Positions 18,051-29,127 of a stretch of 64,000 nt of DNA are shown here, piece by piece. This DNA comes from Candidatus Zhuqueibacterota bacterium. Its GTDB lineage: Bacteria > Zhuqueibacterota > Zhuqueibacteria > Residuimicrobiales > Krinioviventaceae. The stretch spans positions 1 to 64,000 of the forward strand of contig JAFGSB010000041.1 of the NCBI GenBank assembly GCA_016934825.1. The letters are read 5' to 3'. Positions within the stretch are counted from its first letter, which is position 1, and every line of letters begins with the position of its first letter. The notes beneath the pieces are model-generated. The model searched no databases and was not told the origin of the DNA. It saw only the letters and a program-made list of their open reading frames with translations. The position numbers and the translations under genes were made by a program.

Positions 18051-18090
18051 AATAAGGCCGTTAAATTATTATTTATCAAACGACCTTATT
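18051..18090 (-). terminator. rho-independent terminator of the acidic TPR gene
   Basis: Arms AATAAGG and CCTTATT (18051-18057, 18084-18090), extended inward by CGTT/AACG with one mismatch, are followed on the minus strand by a T-run (A's before 18051 on the plus strand). It lies 26 bp beyond the stop at 18116 and before the glycosyltransferase gene. Confidence 0.75.
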
Positions 18091-18115
18091 TTAATTTCAA
18101 ACCTGTAAAAAAAGC

Positions 18116-20017
18116 CTAATTATTTGTTTCATCCAACTTTTTTTTCAAATATTCCAGCTTGGTTTTATAATATTCATTGTCAGGTTGTTTTTCCTGCAAC
18201 AATTCAAATACATTAATGGCTTTTGCATATTGACCCTGTGCCGCATAAATCTCGCCCAAGGTCGGTGTTACAAACTTGTCCTTGGGAGAGGTACTTGGTT
18301 CCGGTTCGGTTCTTACCGCTTGTGACTCCTTTTTTTCAACTTCCGGCTGTTCGGGTGTCAAATCCGGAAATTCCGTTTCCTCCGGTTCCGGCTGTTGAGA
18401 TTCTTTTTGTTCTGCCGTTGCAGCCGCAGTATCTTCTAAAATATCATCATATATAGCTTTATGTGCCTCCGGTTCTTCCTCCTCATCCGATTCACCCAAA
18501 CCGGCTAAAAACTGGCCCAATTTTTCCTCTTCCTCATCAAAATCTTTCTGATCATAATCCTGCATATGCACAACGCCGGTTTCCAGGTCCTCACCGGATT
18601 CATCTTCCTCAAATGCTAAAAAACCTTCGGGAATTTCCGGTTCTTCTGTAGATTGCTCGGTCAATTCGTCCTCCCGCTGTATGGATATTCTCTCCGCTTC
18701 ATCCGCTCCGTTTATAATCATGTCCTCAGGAGTAAGATCCGGAATATTTTCTTTTTCACTTTCATCTTCATACTGCGACATGATCTCATCGGAGACGTCA
18801 TCCATTTCTTCTTCAGGTATACTGAAAATATCATCGTTTGTCTCTTCATCTGCAATAGGAATTTCCGGTTTTTCCTCCTGTTGTTCCAACTGGCTGCGGG
18901 TCTCCATTTCTTTTCTTTCATCTTCGTCCATACCCGGACTGAAAATTCCATCCAATATATTCGAATATCTTTCTTTTTGTTCCTGATATTTTTCCGGTGA
19001 AAAATCCGGTTCTTTTGCTGCCTTTGTAAATGTATCGAGATCGATTTCATCTGCCGGTTCGTTATCTTCCTCTACAACTTCGTTTGTACCGGGGAACCCG
19101 GAAATTTCGGCGTCCTCGTCCGCTTCTATGGTATCAATTTCTGCCCCGGCAGATTCATCCTGTTCTATTGTCGTGCCGCTGTCACCGGCGAAACCAAAAA
19201 CCGATTCATCTTCCTCACCCAGGGAAAATGCATCCGATCCCATATCGCTTTTTTGTTCTTGTTTTGTATCTGCAATTGTATCATACTGTTCTTCCTGATC
19301 ATACTCATCGGACTCACCGGCCCGGCTTTGTTCATCGACAAAGGATTCAAATGAGGTATCGCCCTCAGGTTCAAACAAAGCGTCAACGGTTTCATCCGAT
19401 AATCCGCTTTCAATGGCTTTTTCCTGTTCATCCGGCTCGTATGAATCGGTTACGTCCTCTTCAAAATTACCAGCGAACAGAGATTCGATCTCCTCATCTG
19501 TTTCCTGAGTGTTAAGATCGGATTTGAATAAATTCTCAATAGAATTGTCATTTATCTCCAGTTCGGATTCAGTTTCTGACGCTGACATCCCGGGAGTATC
19601 ATGCTCTTGTTTCCCGGTTTGAGTATCCGGGCTTACTGACCGAACGTGCGTTTCAAGAGGATCAATTTGATGTATTTTTCTGATACTTGATTCCGCGGTT
19701 TTACTCCACCCCAATTGCGCCATTAATTCGGCAAACATCTTGTGGGCCAATAAATATTTCGGATCGATGGAAAGTACTTTTTTTAATTGTTTTTCCGCAT
19801 GTTCAAATTCTTCTTTTTGGAAAAAACATTTTGCTAGGATTAAGTAACCCGTGGAATAATTGGGGTGAAATTCCAGCCCCCTGTCACATATTTGAATGGC
19901 CTGATCGACATTATTATTTTTTAAATAATTTTCAGCCAATCGTGCAAAAAGTATGGAATTGGGATTATCACCCATACGTCTTTGCAGCCATTTTATTTCA
20001 TCTGTATTGTTCTTCAT
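18116..20017 (-). CDS. TPR protein with a long acidic, probably disordered middle
   Basis: The 633-residue protein has TPR repeats at its N-terminus (about 1-115, for example AIQICDRGLEFHPNYSTGYLILAKC) and one more at its C-terminus (about 585-630). Between them are roughly 450 residues very rich in Glu and Asp, with runs such as DEEEEKLGQFLAGLGESDEEEEPE and almost no hydrophobic core. No signal peptide or membrane segment is visible, so it is probably cytoplasmic. The ribosome binding site AGGGGAG supports the start. It follows the sigma-54 activator/lptE pair, an arrangement seen in FCB genomes. The function is unknown. Confidence 0.8.
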   Translation of the reverse strand: MKNNTDEIKWLQRRMGDNPNSILFARLAENYLKNNNVDQAIQICDRGLEFHPNYSTGYLILAKCFFQKEEFEHAEKQLKKVLSIDPKYLLAHKMFAELMAQLGWSKTAESSIRKIHQIDPLETHVRSVSPDTQTGKQEHDTPGMSASETESELEINDNSIENLFKSDLNTQETDEEIESLFAGNFEEDVTDSYEPDEQEKAIESGLSDETVDALFEPEGDTSFESFVDEQSRAGESDEYDQEEQYDTIADTKQEQKSDMGSDAFSLGEEDESVFGFAGDSGTTIEQDESAGAEIDTIEADEDAEISGFPGTNEVVEEDNEPADEIDLDTFTKAAKEPDFSPEKYQEQKERYSNILDGIFSPGMDEDERKEMETRSQLEQQEEKPEIPIADEETNDDIFSIPEEEMDDVSDEIMSQYEDESEKENIPDLTPEDMIINGADEAERISIQREDELTEQSTEEPEIPEGFLAFEEDESGEDLETGVVHMQDYDQKDFDEEEEKLGQFLAGLGESDEEEEPEAHKAIYDDILEDTAAATAEQKESQQPEPEETEFPDLTPEQPEVEKKESQAVRTEPEPSTSPKDKFVTPTLGEIYAAQGQYAKAINVFELLQEKQPDNEYYKTKLEYLKKKLDETNN

Positions 20018-20146
20018 TACATTAAGCTCCCCTTAATATACAGGGCTAATCATGTGTATCGCTTTATATTTGACAAATTTAATTTACAATTTACTGATTA
20101 ATTTTACAACATATTTAACAATATTATGATAAATTCCCGCAAATTT

Positions 20147-20662
20147 TTACCAACCGGAAACCGTTTTATTTAAAATCTCTTCACTAATTTTTTCTATCGC
20201 TTCGCTGACTGCATCGAGACGGCCGTCAGCGCCCGCTGACGGATCATATGTTCCAAATTGTGTCAATCTTTCATCCCACATGGTTTGTCGTTTCACCTGG
20301 TCGGTACACTTGACTTTTACAGTTAAATATATTTTTAAATCCTGCACCTCTTCCTGACGGGTAAATGCGCCGGCGCGGTCATCAATACGAATGATCGAAC
20401 CCTCCAGTACCACATCAGCCCCGCTTCTGTCCGCAATTTTTAATGATCCGTCTCTGTTAAATTCTTCTATAACCATATCCGTCAATTCTTCGGATATGCC
20501 GAATTCAGCGGTTCTATTGTCAAACAGGGGGACGGCGACTGTTTTCAAATGCGACGGCAGCGAACCCGAAAAAGAATAAAAACCGCATTCTAAGAACAAA
20601 AGACAAATTGCACATAATGTGCCAAAAACACATACATTTTTTTGATTTTTACAGGTCCTCAT
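20147..20662 (-). CDS. lptE: LptE-like LPS-assembly lipoprotein
   Basis: The 171 residues begin with a signal peptide whose cysteine (about 26) is followed by GFYSFSG, the hallmark start of FCB-type LptE proteins. The next segment, LKTVAVPLFDNRTAEFGISEELTDMVIEEFNRDGSLKI, and the later V.L.G.I matches complete the domain. LptE plugs and guides LptD when LPS is inserted in the outer membrane. The residue before the lipidated Cys is Glu, unusual for a lipobox. The start codon lies within the end of the sigma-54 activator gene (14-bp overlap), preceded by GAGG. Confidence 0.82.
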   Translation of the reverse strand: MRTCKNQKNVCVFGTLCAICLLFLECGFYSFSGSLPSHLKTVAVPLFDNRTAEFGISEELTDMVIEEFNRDGSLKIADRSGADVVLEGSIIRIDDRAGAFTRQEEVQDLKIYLTVKVKCTDQVKRQTMWDERLTQFGTYDPSAGADGRLDAVSEAIEKISEEILNKTVSGW

Positions 20663-21851
20663 TCCTCAGCCCGTATTGATTAATTTTCCGATATAATGTT
20701 CTTTCACTCAATCCCAATATCTTTGCGGCTTTTCTTTTATTGCCGCCGGTTTTGTTCAGGGTGGTTTTGATCATCTCTTTTTCCATATCGGCAACAGATT
20801 TTTCAGATTCCGAACCGTTACTATTCTCCTGCATATGGAAATATTCATTCGGCAGTTCTTCCCGCCACGCGCCGAGGCGGTAGCGGCTTGACGTACCGGA
20901 TAAAATTAACTCGCGCAATTGCGCGATCTCACTTTTGATCTCAAGCAGTACCCGGATTAAAAATTCCCGTTCAACATCATCCTTTGGCTTTTGTAGCGGA
21001 ACCGGTAAACGTTTATCCATTGGTTCATGAAATTTAATGTACTTTTCCAGGGTATGTTCGTTAATCCGTTTACCCCGCTCAAGCACGATCATCTTTTCCA
21101 CTAAATTTTTCAATTCACGAATATTTCCCGGCCAGTGATATTCCTGCATCAGGAACAACGCATCATCGGTAAAACCTTCAAATTCAATCAAATTTTCCCG
21201 GCTAAAATCCTTTGCAAACCTGGGGACCAAAACACGAATATCCTCACGGCGTTCTCGCAGACTCGGTACGGGGACATGAAGCGCGTTCAACCGGTAATAT
21301 AAATCCTCGCGGAAATTTCCATTTTTTACTTCTTTCTCAAGGTCCCTGTTCGTTGCCGCAATAAAACGTATATCCACTTTGTGAAGCTGCGAGCCTCCAA
21401 CCCTTAAAAATTCCCTTTCTTCCAGTACCCTTAATAGTTTAACTTGAATTGATGTCGGAAGTTCACCAATTTCATCCAAAAAAATACTGCCCGTATCGGC
21501 CAGTTCAAAATATCCCTTTCTCGGACCAATCGCGCCCGTGAAAGATCCTTTTTCATGGCCGAACAATTCCGATTCCAGGATACCTTCCGGTATTGCCCCG
21601 CAATTTACCGTGATCAGCGGGGCGTGACTTCTTTTACTCAGCATATGTACCGCTTTGGCCACAAGTTCCTTGCCGGTCCCGCTTTCACCCGTAATCAAAA
21701 CGGATATATCGGTGGTCGCGATCTGCTCAATCGTTTCGATCAACTGCCGAACCCGATCGGAATTACCAAGAATTCCCACCTTCTGCTGTATTTCACGCCA
21801 GGTTTCGTAACGGGAATAATCTTCTACTATAACGTTCCGGGATTCAGACAC
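20649..21851 (-). CDS. sigma-54-dependent transcriptional activator without receiver domain
   Basis: The 400-residue protein has a short N-terminus (about 25 residues), then an AAA+ domain with Walker A GESGTGKE, the sigma-54-contact loop as GSFTGA (usually GAFTGA), Walker B SIFLDEIGEL and sensor residues in FIAATNRDLE. A Fis-type helix-turn-helix ends it (NKRKAAKILGLSERTLYRKINQYG). It lacks a receiver or PAS input domain, so activity must be set by level, by a partner or by the 60-residue linker before the HTH. The start is GTG with GGAGAAAAAAC upstream. It overlaps lptE and is a candidate activator for the sigma-54 promoter at 26623. Confidence 0.95.
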   Translation of the reverse strand: MSESRNVIVEDYSRYETWREIQQKVGILGNSDRVRQLIETIEQIATTDISVLITGESGTGKELVAKAVHMLSKRSHAPLITVNCGAIPEGILESELFGHEKGSFTGAIGPRKGYFELADTGSIFLDEIGELPTSIQVKLLRVLEEREFLRVGGSQLHKVDIRFIAATNRDLEKEVKNGNFREDLYYRLNALHVPVPSLRERREDIRVLVPRFAKDFSRENLIEFEGFTDDALFLMQEYHWPGNIRELKNLVEKMIVLERGKRINEHTLEKYIKFHEPMDKRLPVPLQKPKDDVEREFLIRVLLEIKSEIAQLRELILSGTSSRYRLGAWREELPNEYFHMQENSNGSESEKSVADMEKEMIKTTLNKTGGNKRKAAKILGLSERTLYRKINQYGLRNEDL

Positions 21852-21874
21852 GTTTTTTCTCCAGGTTTTTATCG

Positions 21875-22801
21875 TTATTGTAGTTCATATTTTTTGAAAT
21901 AATCTATCGTTTCTTCAAGTCCTTTTTCCAGGGTGTATGAAGGTTTCCAACCCAGTTCTTTTTCTGCTTTTTTATACGAAATCACGCTTCGGAATTGTTC
22001 TCCATCCTTTGCCGGGCCATGTTTTGCTTCAATTTGACTATTTGCCGCCTTGCGCAAACTGTCATATAATGTATTGACGGTTGTTTCCCGGGAGGTCCCG
22101 ATATTGAATATATTAGATTCTTTTTGCTGCAAGGACAACAAACTACCCTTTACCACATCCTTTACATAGACAAAATCGCGTGTCTGCTCACCTGAACCGT
22201 TTATGACCGGCTGATGATTCTCCAGTATCATTTTGGTAAAAATGGCCACAACACCCGCTTCGCCAAACGGATTTTGCCTTGGGCCGTACACATTTGCGTA
22301 TCTTAATGCGGTATATTTTATTCCATAATTCAACGCGTAAAAAAACAAATATTTCTCACCCACAAGCTTTGTAATGCCGTAGGGACTGTAAGGCTGGAGT
22401 TTATGTTCTTCATCAGCGGGGAAATAATCCTGCTCTCCGTATATAGCACCACCGGAAGAAGAAAATATGACTTTTTTCACTCCATATTTAACAGCATTTT
22501 GCAGAATATTAATAAAACCGATTACATTGTTCCTGGCGTCAAAAATAGGGTCTTCCACGGATCTGCGCACATCCATTTGGGCCGCCTGGTGATTGACCAC
22601 ATCAAATGAATGACGCTGAAAAACCTCCTCAACTTCGGCATCCTGAATATTGGCGCATATAAATTCTGCGCCGCGGTTAACATTCTGTATTCTTCCCGTT
22701 GAAAGGTCATCAATGATTACAACATCATGCCCCGCGTCAATATAAGCGTCAACGATATGTGAGCCTATAAATCCCGCGCCTCCGGTTACGAGTATTTTCA
22801 T
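21875..22801 (-). CDS. NAD-dependent epimerase/dehydratase (UDP-glucose 4-epimerase-like)
   Basis: The 308-residue short-chain dehydrogenase has the nucleotide-binding start MKILVTGGAGFIGSHIVDAY, the DDLSTG segment after strand 2, catalytic Ser-Ser in VIFSSSGGAIYG and the YxxxK pair in YGITKLVGEKY. NVYGPRQNPFGEAGVVAIF resembles UDP-glucose or UDP-GlcNAc 4-epimerases. It acts in sugar-nucleotide supply for LPS or polysaccharide; the exact substrate is uncertain. The chosen ATG at 22801 overlaps the purD stop as ATGA and is preceded by GGAGGAG, both better than the track's upstream start. Confidence 0.9.
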   Translation of the reverse strand: MKILVTGGAGFIGSHIVDAYIDAGHDVVIIDDLSTGRIQNVNRGAEFICANIQDAEVEEVFQRHSFDVVNHQAAQMDVRRSVEDPIFDARNNVIGFINILQNAVKYGVKKVIFSSSGGAIYGEQDYFPADEEHKLQPYSPYGITKLVGEKYLFFYALNYGIKYTALRYANVYGPRQNPFGEAGVVAIFTKMILENHQPVINGSGEQTRDFVYVKDVVKGSLLSLQQKESNIFNIGTSRETTVNTLYDSLRKAANSQIEAKHGPAKDGEQFRSVISYKKAEKELGWKPSYTLEKGLEETIDYFKKYELQ

Positions 22802-24081
22802 TCTGATCTCCTCCAATTTGCAAGTGCCCGTGCAGCAATATCTTTACGGTAATATGCGCCGTCAAAGGCAATTTTCCCGACCGCCCTGTAAACGGTATCG
22901 ACGGCGCTTTTTATATCCGTCCCCATCGCGGTCACACCTAAAACCCGGCCGCCCGATGTAACAATCCTGTCGTCATCCCATTTTGTGCCGGCATGAAAAA
23001 CAATGACATCTTCTTCGATTCTGCCATCCAGTCCGAATATTTGTTTTCCTTTTTCATATTTTTCGGGATACCCGCCCGAAGCGATTACCACGCAAACAGC
23101 CGCACCGGATTCATTTTCCCAGACAAAATCCTTCAAAGTTCCGTCTCTGGACGCCATCATGGCTTCGAGCAGATCGCTTTTTGCCAGGGGTAAAACCGCC
23201 TGAGTTTCCGGATCGCCGAAACGGCAGTTATACTCCAATACTTTCGGCCCCTCGGATGTCATCATCAGCCCGGCATACAAAACACCCTTATAGGGACGTC
23301 CTTCCAGTGCCAGCCCCTTTATTGTGGGCTCCATTATTTCTTTTTTTATCCGCTCCATCATCGCCTGACTGATGTGCGGAGTGGGTGCGTATGCGCCCAT
23401 GCCGCCCGTATTTGGGCCTTCATCATTGTCAAAAATTCTTTTGTGGTCCTGTGACGGCACCAGGTAAACCAGGGTTTCACCGTCGGCTATGGCCAGAACA
23501 GAAACCTCGTAACCGGTCAGGCATTCTTCGATAATCACTTTACGTCCGGCCGCGCCGAATGCGTTTTTTTTCATGATGAGATCAAGCGCTTCATAGGCCT
23601 TTTCCCTATCATTACAAACGATCGCACCCTTGCCTGCCGCGAGCCCGTCCGCCTTGACGACAATAGGTATATCGGCATTTTTTAAAAATTTTTTAGCTTG
23701 TTCATAGTCTACAAACTCACGGTACCCGGCTGTCGGAATATCATATTTATTCATAATATATTTGGCAAACGCCTTGCTCCCCTCCAATTCGGCTGCTTTT
23801 TTGCTCGGGCCGAATATCGGCATGCCGTTTTTTTCAAATTCATCAACTACCCCGTTTACAAGCGGAACCTCGGGACCCACAACGGTATAATTTATGTTTT
23901 CCTTAACGGCGTACTTTAATAACCCGTCAAAATCCGTTACCGGGATATCTTCACATACCGCGTCCCGGGATATGCCCGCATTGCCCGGCGCGCAATAAAC
24001 TTTTGTCACCAGTTTACTTTGTTTTAATTTCCATACCAGCGCGTGTTCACGTCCTCCTCCGCCTATGACCAATACATTCAT
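22798..24081 (-). CDS. purD: phosphoribosylamine-glycine ligase
   Basis: This ATP-grasp enzyme makes glycinamide ribonucleotide, the second step of purine synthesis. From the ATG at 24081 it has 427 residues: MNVLVIGGGGREHALVWKL at the start, GPEVPLVNG, GPSKKAAELEGSKAFAK, IVVKADGLAAGKG, the GPNTGGMGAYAP loop and EYNCRFGDPETQ for metal binding. The ribosome binding site AAAGGGAAA is 5-6 nt upstream, so the track's 14-residue extension is probably not translated. No other purine genes are in the window; it is coupled to the epimerase gene. Confidence 0.97.
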   Translation of the reverse strand: MNVLVIGGGGREHALVWKLKQSKLVTKVYCAPGNAGISRDAVCEDIPVTDFDGLLKYAVKENINYTVVGPEVPLVNGVVDEFEKNGMPIFGPSKKAAELEGSKAFAKYIMNKYDIPTAGYREFVDYEQAKKFLKNADIPIVVKADGLAAGKGAIVCNDREKAYEALDLIMKKNAFGAAGRKVIIEECLTGYEVSVLAIADGETLVYLVPSQDHKRIFDNDEGPNTGGMGAYAPTPHISQAMMERIKKEIMEPTIKGLALEGRPYKGVLYAGLMMTSEGPKVLEYNCRFGDPETQAVLPLAKSDLLEAMMASRDGTLKDFVWENESGAAVCVVIASGGYPEKYEKGKQIFGLDGRIEEDVIVFHAGTKWDDDRIVTSGGRVLGVTAMGTDIKSAVDTVYRAVGKIAFDGAYYRKDIAARALANWRRSE

Positions 24082-24152
24082 TTTTTTCCCTTTATCATTT
24101 TTCTTCTTCCGGAATTCATTCACCGGTTTTATATTGTGCCGGCTGCCGGTGT

Positions 24153-26243
<2,091 letters not shown>

Positions 26244-26296
26244 AAATAGTCAATTTTGTTTATTTCGTATTAAAAAATGATTAAAACTATGCCGAC

Positions 26297-26325
26297 AATA
26301 TACTACAGATATGACAAATTGTCAA
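26297..26325 (-). promoter_or_regulatory. sigma-70 promoter of uvrB with overlapping palindromic operator
   Basis: On the minus strand TTGACA (26320-26325) and TATATT (26297-26302) are separated by 17 bp, close to consensus, with the uvrB ATG about 54 bp beyond the -10 box. The perfect palindrome TGACAAATTGTCA (26312-26324, arms TGACAA/TTGTCA around one base) covers the -35 box, a typical position for a repressor site. LexA would be a natural candidate because uvrB is often an SOS gene, but the sequence is not the E. coli CTGT-N8-ACAG or B. subtilis GAAC-N4-GTTC box. Confidence 0.75.
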
Positions 26326-26622
26326 GCATGAAAAAGGTGTGACATGGTTAAATGTCCGCATAAATACTTTACACAAACAAAGTCGATTAAATTTAATATA
26401 TAAAAAAATTCCCTAATTTCCCCGGGAAAAATCAAATACCCGGATTTTTTTATTCTACCGGCAGTTTATATATTTCATTCGAACCGGTTGGATGTATTTC
26501 GCACGTAAAAAGAATGAAAAAAATAAAAAAGTGTTGTATGCTAATCAGCAAAATATTATATTTTTTTATTTACACCCTCTAAAAAATATCTCTTTTCTTG
26601 TATATAAACAGCAATAATTTAT

Positions 26623-26638
26623 TGGCACATTCATTGCT
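26623..26638 (+). promoter_or_regulatory. sigma-54 promoter upstream of the GHL10 gene
   Basis: TGGCAC-N5-TTGCT matches the -24/-12 consensus (TGGCAC-N5-TTGCA/T), with the GG and GC dinucleotides exactly 12 bp apart. The start codon at 26751 is 113 bp beyond its end. It is in an intergenic region and in the right orientation, and a sigma-54 activator gene lies 5 kb away. Confidence 0.7.
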
Positions 26639-26750
26639 AATAGCTATATAATATCTTGAAATTTTTTAAATCGATGAGCTATAAACATTTCGTCATTTTT
26701 AAGCACTTCCTAAGTATAGAATTATAATATATATATAACCCAGTATAATT

Positions 26751-29111
26751 ATGCGCTTTGATCACAGATTTTTCTTCCTGATTCATTCATTTATCCTTTT
26801 TACTTTTTTCCCACTACAGAACCTTTTTCCCCGGGATGAAGGACAAACAAGGGCGCTCTGGATAACACGCTGGGATTATCAAACCCCCTCGGATCTGCAA
26901 AAAATAATCACAAACGCCAAAGAATTTCATTTTAATGTTTTACTTTTCCAGGTACGCGGTAATGCAACGGTATCCTATCCGTCAAAAATTGAACCCTGGT
27001 CGGCGGAATTTGAATTTCAGAATCCGGGGTGGGACCCGCTGCGGATTGCGATAGACCTTGCTCACGCCCAGGGTATTGAATGTCATGCCTGGATAAATGT
27101 TTTCCCGGGCTGGAGGGGACAGGAACTCCCGGCCCCGGCGCAGCAGCTTTACAATACACACCGCGACTGGTTTATGATGGATGAATACGGAAATTCCCAG
27201 CAATTAAACAGTCATTATGTCTGGCTGTCCCCGACACATCCGGAGGTACAGGAATATCTACTCAAAGTATGCGCCGAAATTTACCGGAATTACGACATTG
27301 ACGGTCTGCATCTGGATTATATTCGTTTCCCTGGCACCGGTTATTCTTACGACCCTCTTTCGCTGAGATTATTCAAAGTCCAAACCGGTTTCTCACCTGC
27401 TGAACAACCGTTTTCCTGGAGCAACTGGAGGCGCGAAGCGATCAACTCCTTTATCAGCACTTTATACAACGCGTTGAAAAATCATAATCCGGATATAATT
27501 TTGAGCGCTTCCGTAGTAGGCGATTATTACCGGGGCAGCCGGGTGCTGTTGCAGGACAGTCATGGCTGGTTGGCGCGGGGTATTATTGATGTCATTTATC
27601 CCATGATCTATACAACCGATAATGTTCTCTACAAACGTGAACTTTTGGAGCACCTTTATAACGCGCATAACCGGCATGTTTACCCGGGAATAAAATGTGA
27701 GAATTCCGACCAGCTTAAATCACAACTGGTGCTGGCCTCCGAATTGGAATGTCCCGGTGTTGCCGTTTTTTCTTACAGCCTGCTTTTCCCGAACCATTTT
27801 CCGGATTATTCCCTGACCAGCGCCATTTCATCCGTATGGGGCAATACAGAAAATACATCTGCGCTTCCCTGGAAAAAATATGTGGGCGATTCGCAGGGGC
27901 CAACAATCACCGAAGTAAAAACGGTGCCCGCAAATCTGAGAACGAATAATCAATTCAAAATCGCGGCCCATATTATCGACCCGTCCGGCGTTTATGATGA
28001 CAATACCGGCTCGGAGGGTAAGGGGATATATCTGATTTACGATAAAAACTGGCCCCCGGCAGACGGAATTGAAATTAAAATGAGCCCGGTTAAAAATTCC
28101 AAAGACTGGTACATAACCGACAAACCCATTCCCCCCCAAAATATCGGTTTGAACTATCGGTGCCGAATTTTCGCCTGGGATAACTTTTTTGTATCATCCG
28201 AGCATCCGAAAAGAAATTTGGGATATAGTGATATCTGGTCATTTTCAATTCTGCTGCCCGGAGAAAACTTTATCTCCGCGGGACAGTTTGGCCCCGTACT
28301 CTGGCAGCCTTCCGATATTCTTGTGGACGCCGATTCAAAAATTTGGGTCGGCTGCGCACTTAAATATCCGCTTGTTGTTGTTCTGCCAAATGGATACGAG
28401 TCCGACTTATCACCCATCACAAAAGGACGCGATGAAAAAGGTGAAGAACTGTTTCTGAACGCCGTTTCAAGCCTGGCGCTCTCACCGTTGGGCTTTATCT
28501 GCGCCGTTGATCCGCAGAATCCGTATCTCATTTACCGTTTCGACGAAAAAACCGGCAAATCCCTTAACGGAATAAAAATAAATTTTCCCGCCGGTGCAAT
28601 AGACTGCGACGGAAACGGAAACATATTTATAATGGAAAGAAGTTCGACCCGCTGGCATATACTCGATAAAAACGGCAAAGAGTATAAAGGCGGGCCCTTT
28701 GGAGGAGGTCATATCGGCAATGATATAGCCGTGCTTGATGACGGCGTCTCGGTATTTATCAGCAATAAAAGCACAAACAGTATTCAACTCTGGCACGGCG
28801 CCATAGCTGGTAACAGTGCGAGATTCTGGCGCGGTACGGATCCCCCGGCTGTTGACGTCGGTCTTGGGCAAATCCAGATCCACAAATCGGATTATGTTCA
28901 TATATCACACAGTCGACGCGGAATTATCACCATATTTGACCGCACCGGATATCCGGTCGAACATCTGGCCGGCGGCGATCCGCCGCTAAATGCGCCCAAA
29001 AATATCGGTATAAATCAGAATAATGATACCCTTTATGTTATGGAATCATCCGGCGTCGGACCGACGAGGCTGATAAAATGGGTGAAAAAAAACAATAAAG
29101 AAGAAAAGTAA
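26751..29111 (+). CDS. secreted GHL10-type glycoside hydrolase with NHL-like propeller
   Basis: The 786 residues start with a hydrophobic signal (FFFLIHSFILFTFFPLQNLF). A GHL10 (DUF187-type) TIM-barrel follows at about 33-370: RALWITRWDYQTPSDL, FQVRGNATVSYPSKIEPWS, GIECHAWINVFPGWRG, DGLHLDYIRFPG and IDVIYPMIYT. The last part (about 500-780) has repeats such as GNGNIFIMERSSTRWHILDKNG and IGINQNNDTLYVMESSG, like an NHL or SMP-30 propeller. The family is thought to hydrolyse glycans, but the substrate is unproven. It is monocistronic, is preceded by a sigma-54 promoter and converges with the stress-protein gene 16 bp away. Confidence 0.85.
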   Translation: MRFDHRFFFLIHSFILFTFFPLQNLFPRDEGQTRALWITRWDYQTPSDLQKIITNAKEFHFNVLLFQVRGNATVSYPSKIEPWSAEFEFQNPGWDPLRIAIDLAHAQGIECHAWINVFPGWRGQELPAPAQQLYNTHRDWFMMDEYGNSQQLNSHYVWLSPTHPEVQEYLLKVCAEIYRNYDIDGLHLDYIRFPGTGYSYDPLSLRLFKVQTGFSPAEQPFSWSNWRREAINSFISTLYNALKNHNPDIILSASVVGDYYRGSRVLLQDSHGWLARGIIDVIYPMIYTTDNVLYKRELLEHLYNAHNRHVYPGIKCENSDQLKSQLVLASELECPGVAVFSYSLLFPNHFPDYSLTSAISSVWGNTENTSALPWKKYVGDSQGPTITEVKTVPANLRTNNQFKIAAHIIDPSGVYDDNTGSEGKGIYLIYDKNWPPADGIEIKMSPVKNSKDWYITDKPIPPQNIGLNYRCRIFAWDNFFVSSEHPKRNLGYSDIWSFSILLPGENFISAGQFGPVLWQPSDILVDADSKIWVGCALKYPLVVVLPNGYESDLSPITKGRDEKGEELFLNAVSSLALSPLGFICAVDPQNPYLIYRFDEKTGKSLNGIKINFPAGAIDCDGNGNIFIMERSSTRWHILDKNGKEYKGGPFGGGHIGNDIAVLDDGVSVFISNKSTNSIQLWHGAIAGNSARFWRGTDPPAVDVGLGQIQIHKSDYVHISHSRRGIITIFDRTGYPVEHLAGGDPPLNAPKNIGINQNNDTLYVMESSGVGPTRLIKWVKKNNKEEK

Positions 29112-29127
29112 TAAGGGTAACTTTAAA

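Larger units (their letters stand above)
26244..26750. other. divergent AT-rich regulatory region between uvrB and GHL10 gene
   Basis: No gene is seen. It contains the uvrB promoter (26297-26325) with its palindrome on the minus strand, and on the plus strand a sigma-54 promoter (26623-26638). A small CCGGG/CCCGG hairpin followed by T's (26422-26451) could stop leftover plus-strand transcription. TGCTAATCAGCA at about 26539-26550 is a weak inverted repeat that could be an activator site. Confidence 0.65.

Noticed and set aside
18223-19515. Plus-strand ORFs of up to 161 codons opposite the acidic TPR gene
   Set aside because: The complement of Glu/Asp-rich codons gives long Ser/Pro/His/Phe-rich open frames; the compositions are typical shadows.
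26422-26451. CCGGG/CCCGG hairpin with T-run as a definite terminator
   Set aside because: The stem is only five base pairs and no plus-strand gene lies upstream to be terminated; mentioned only within the intergenic entry.
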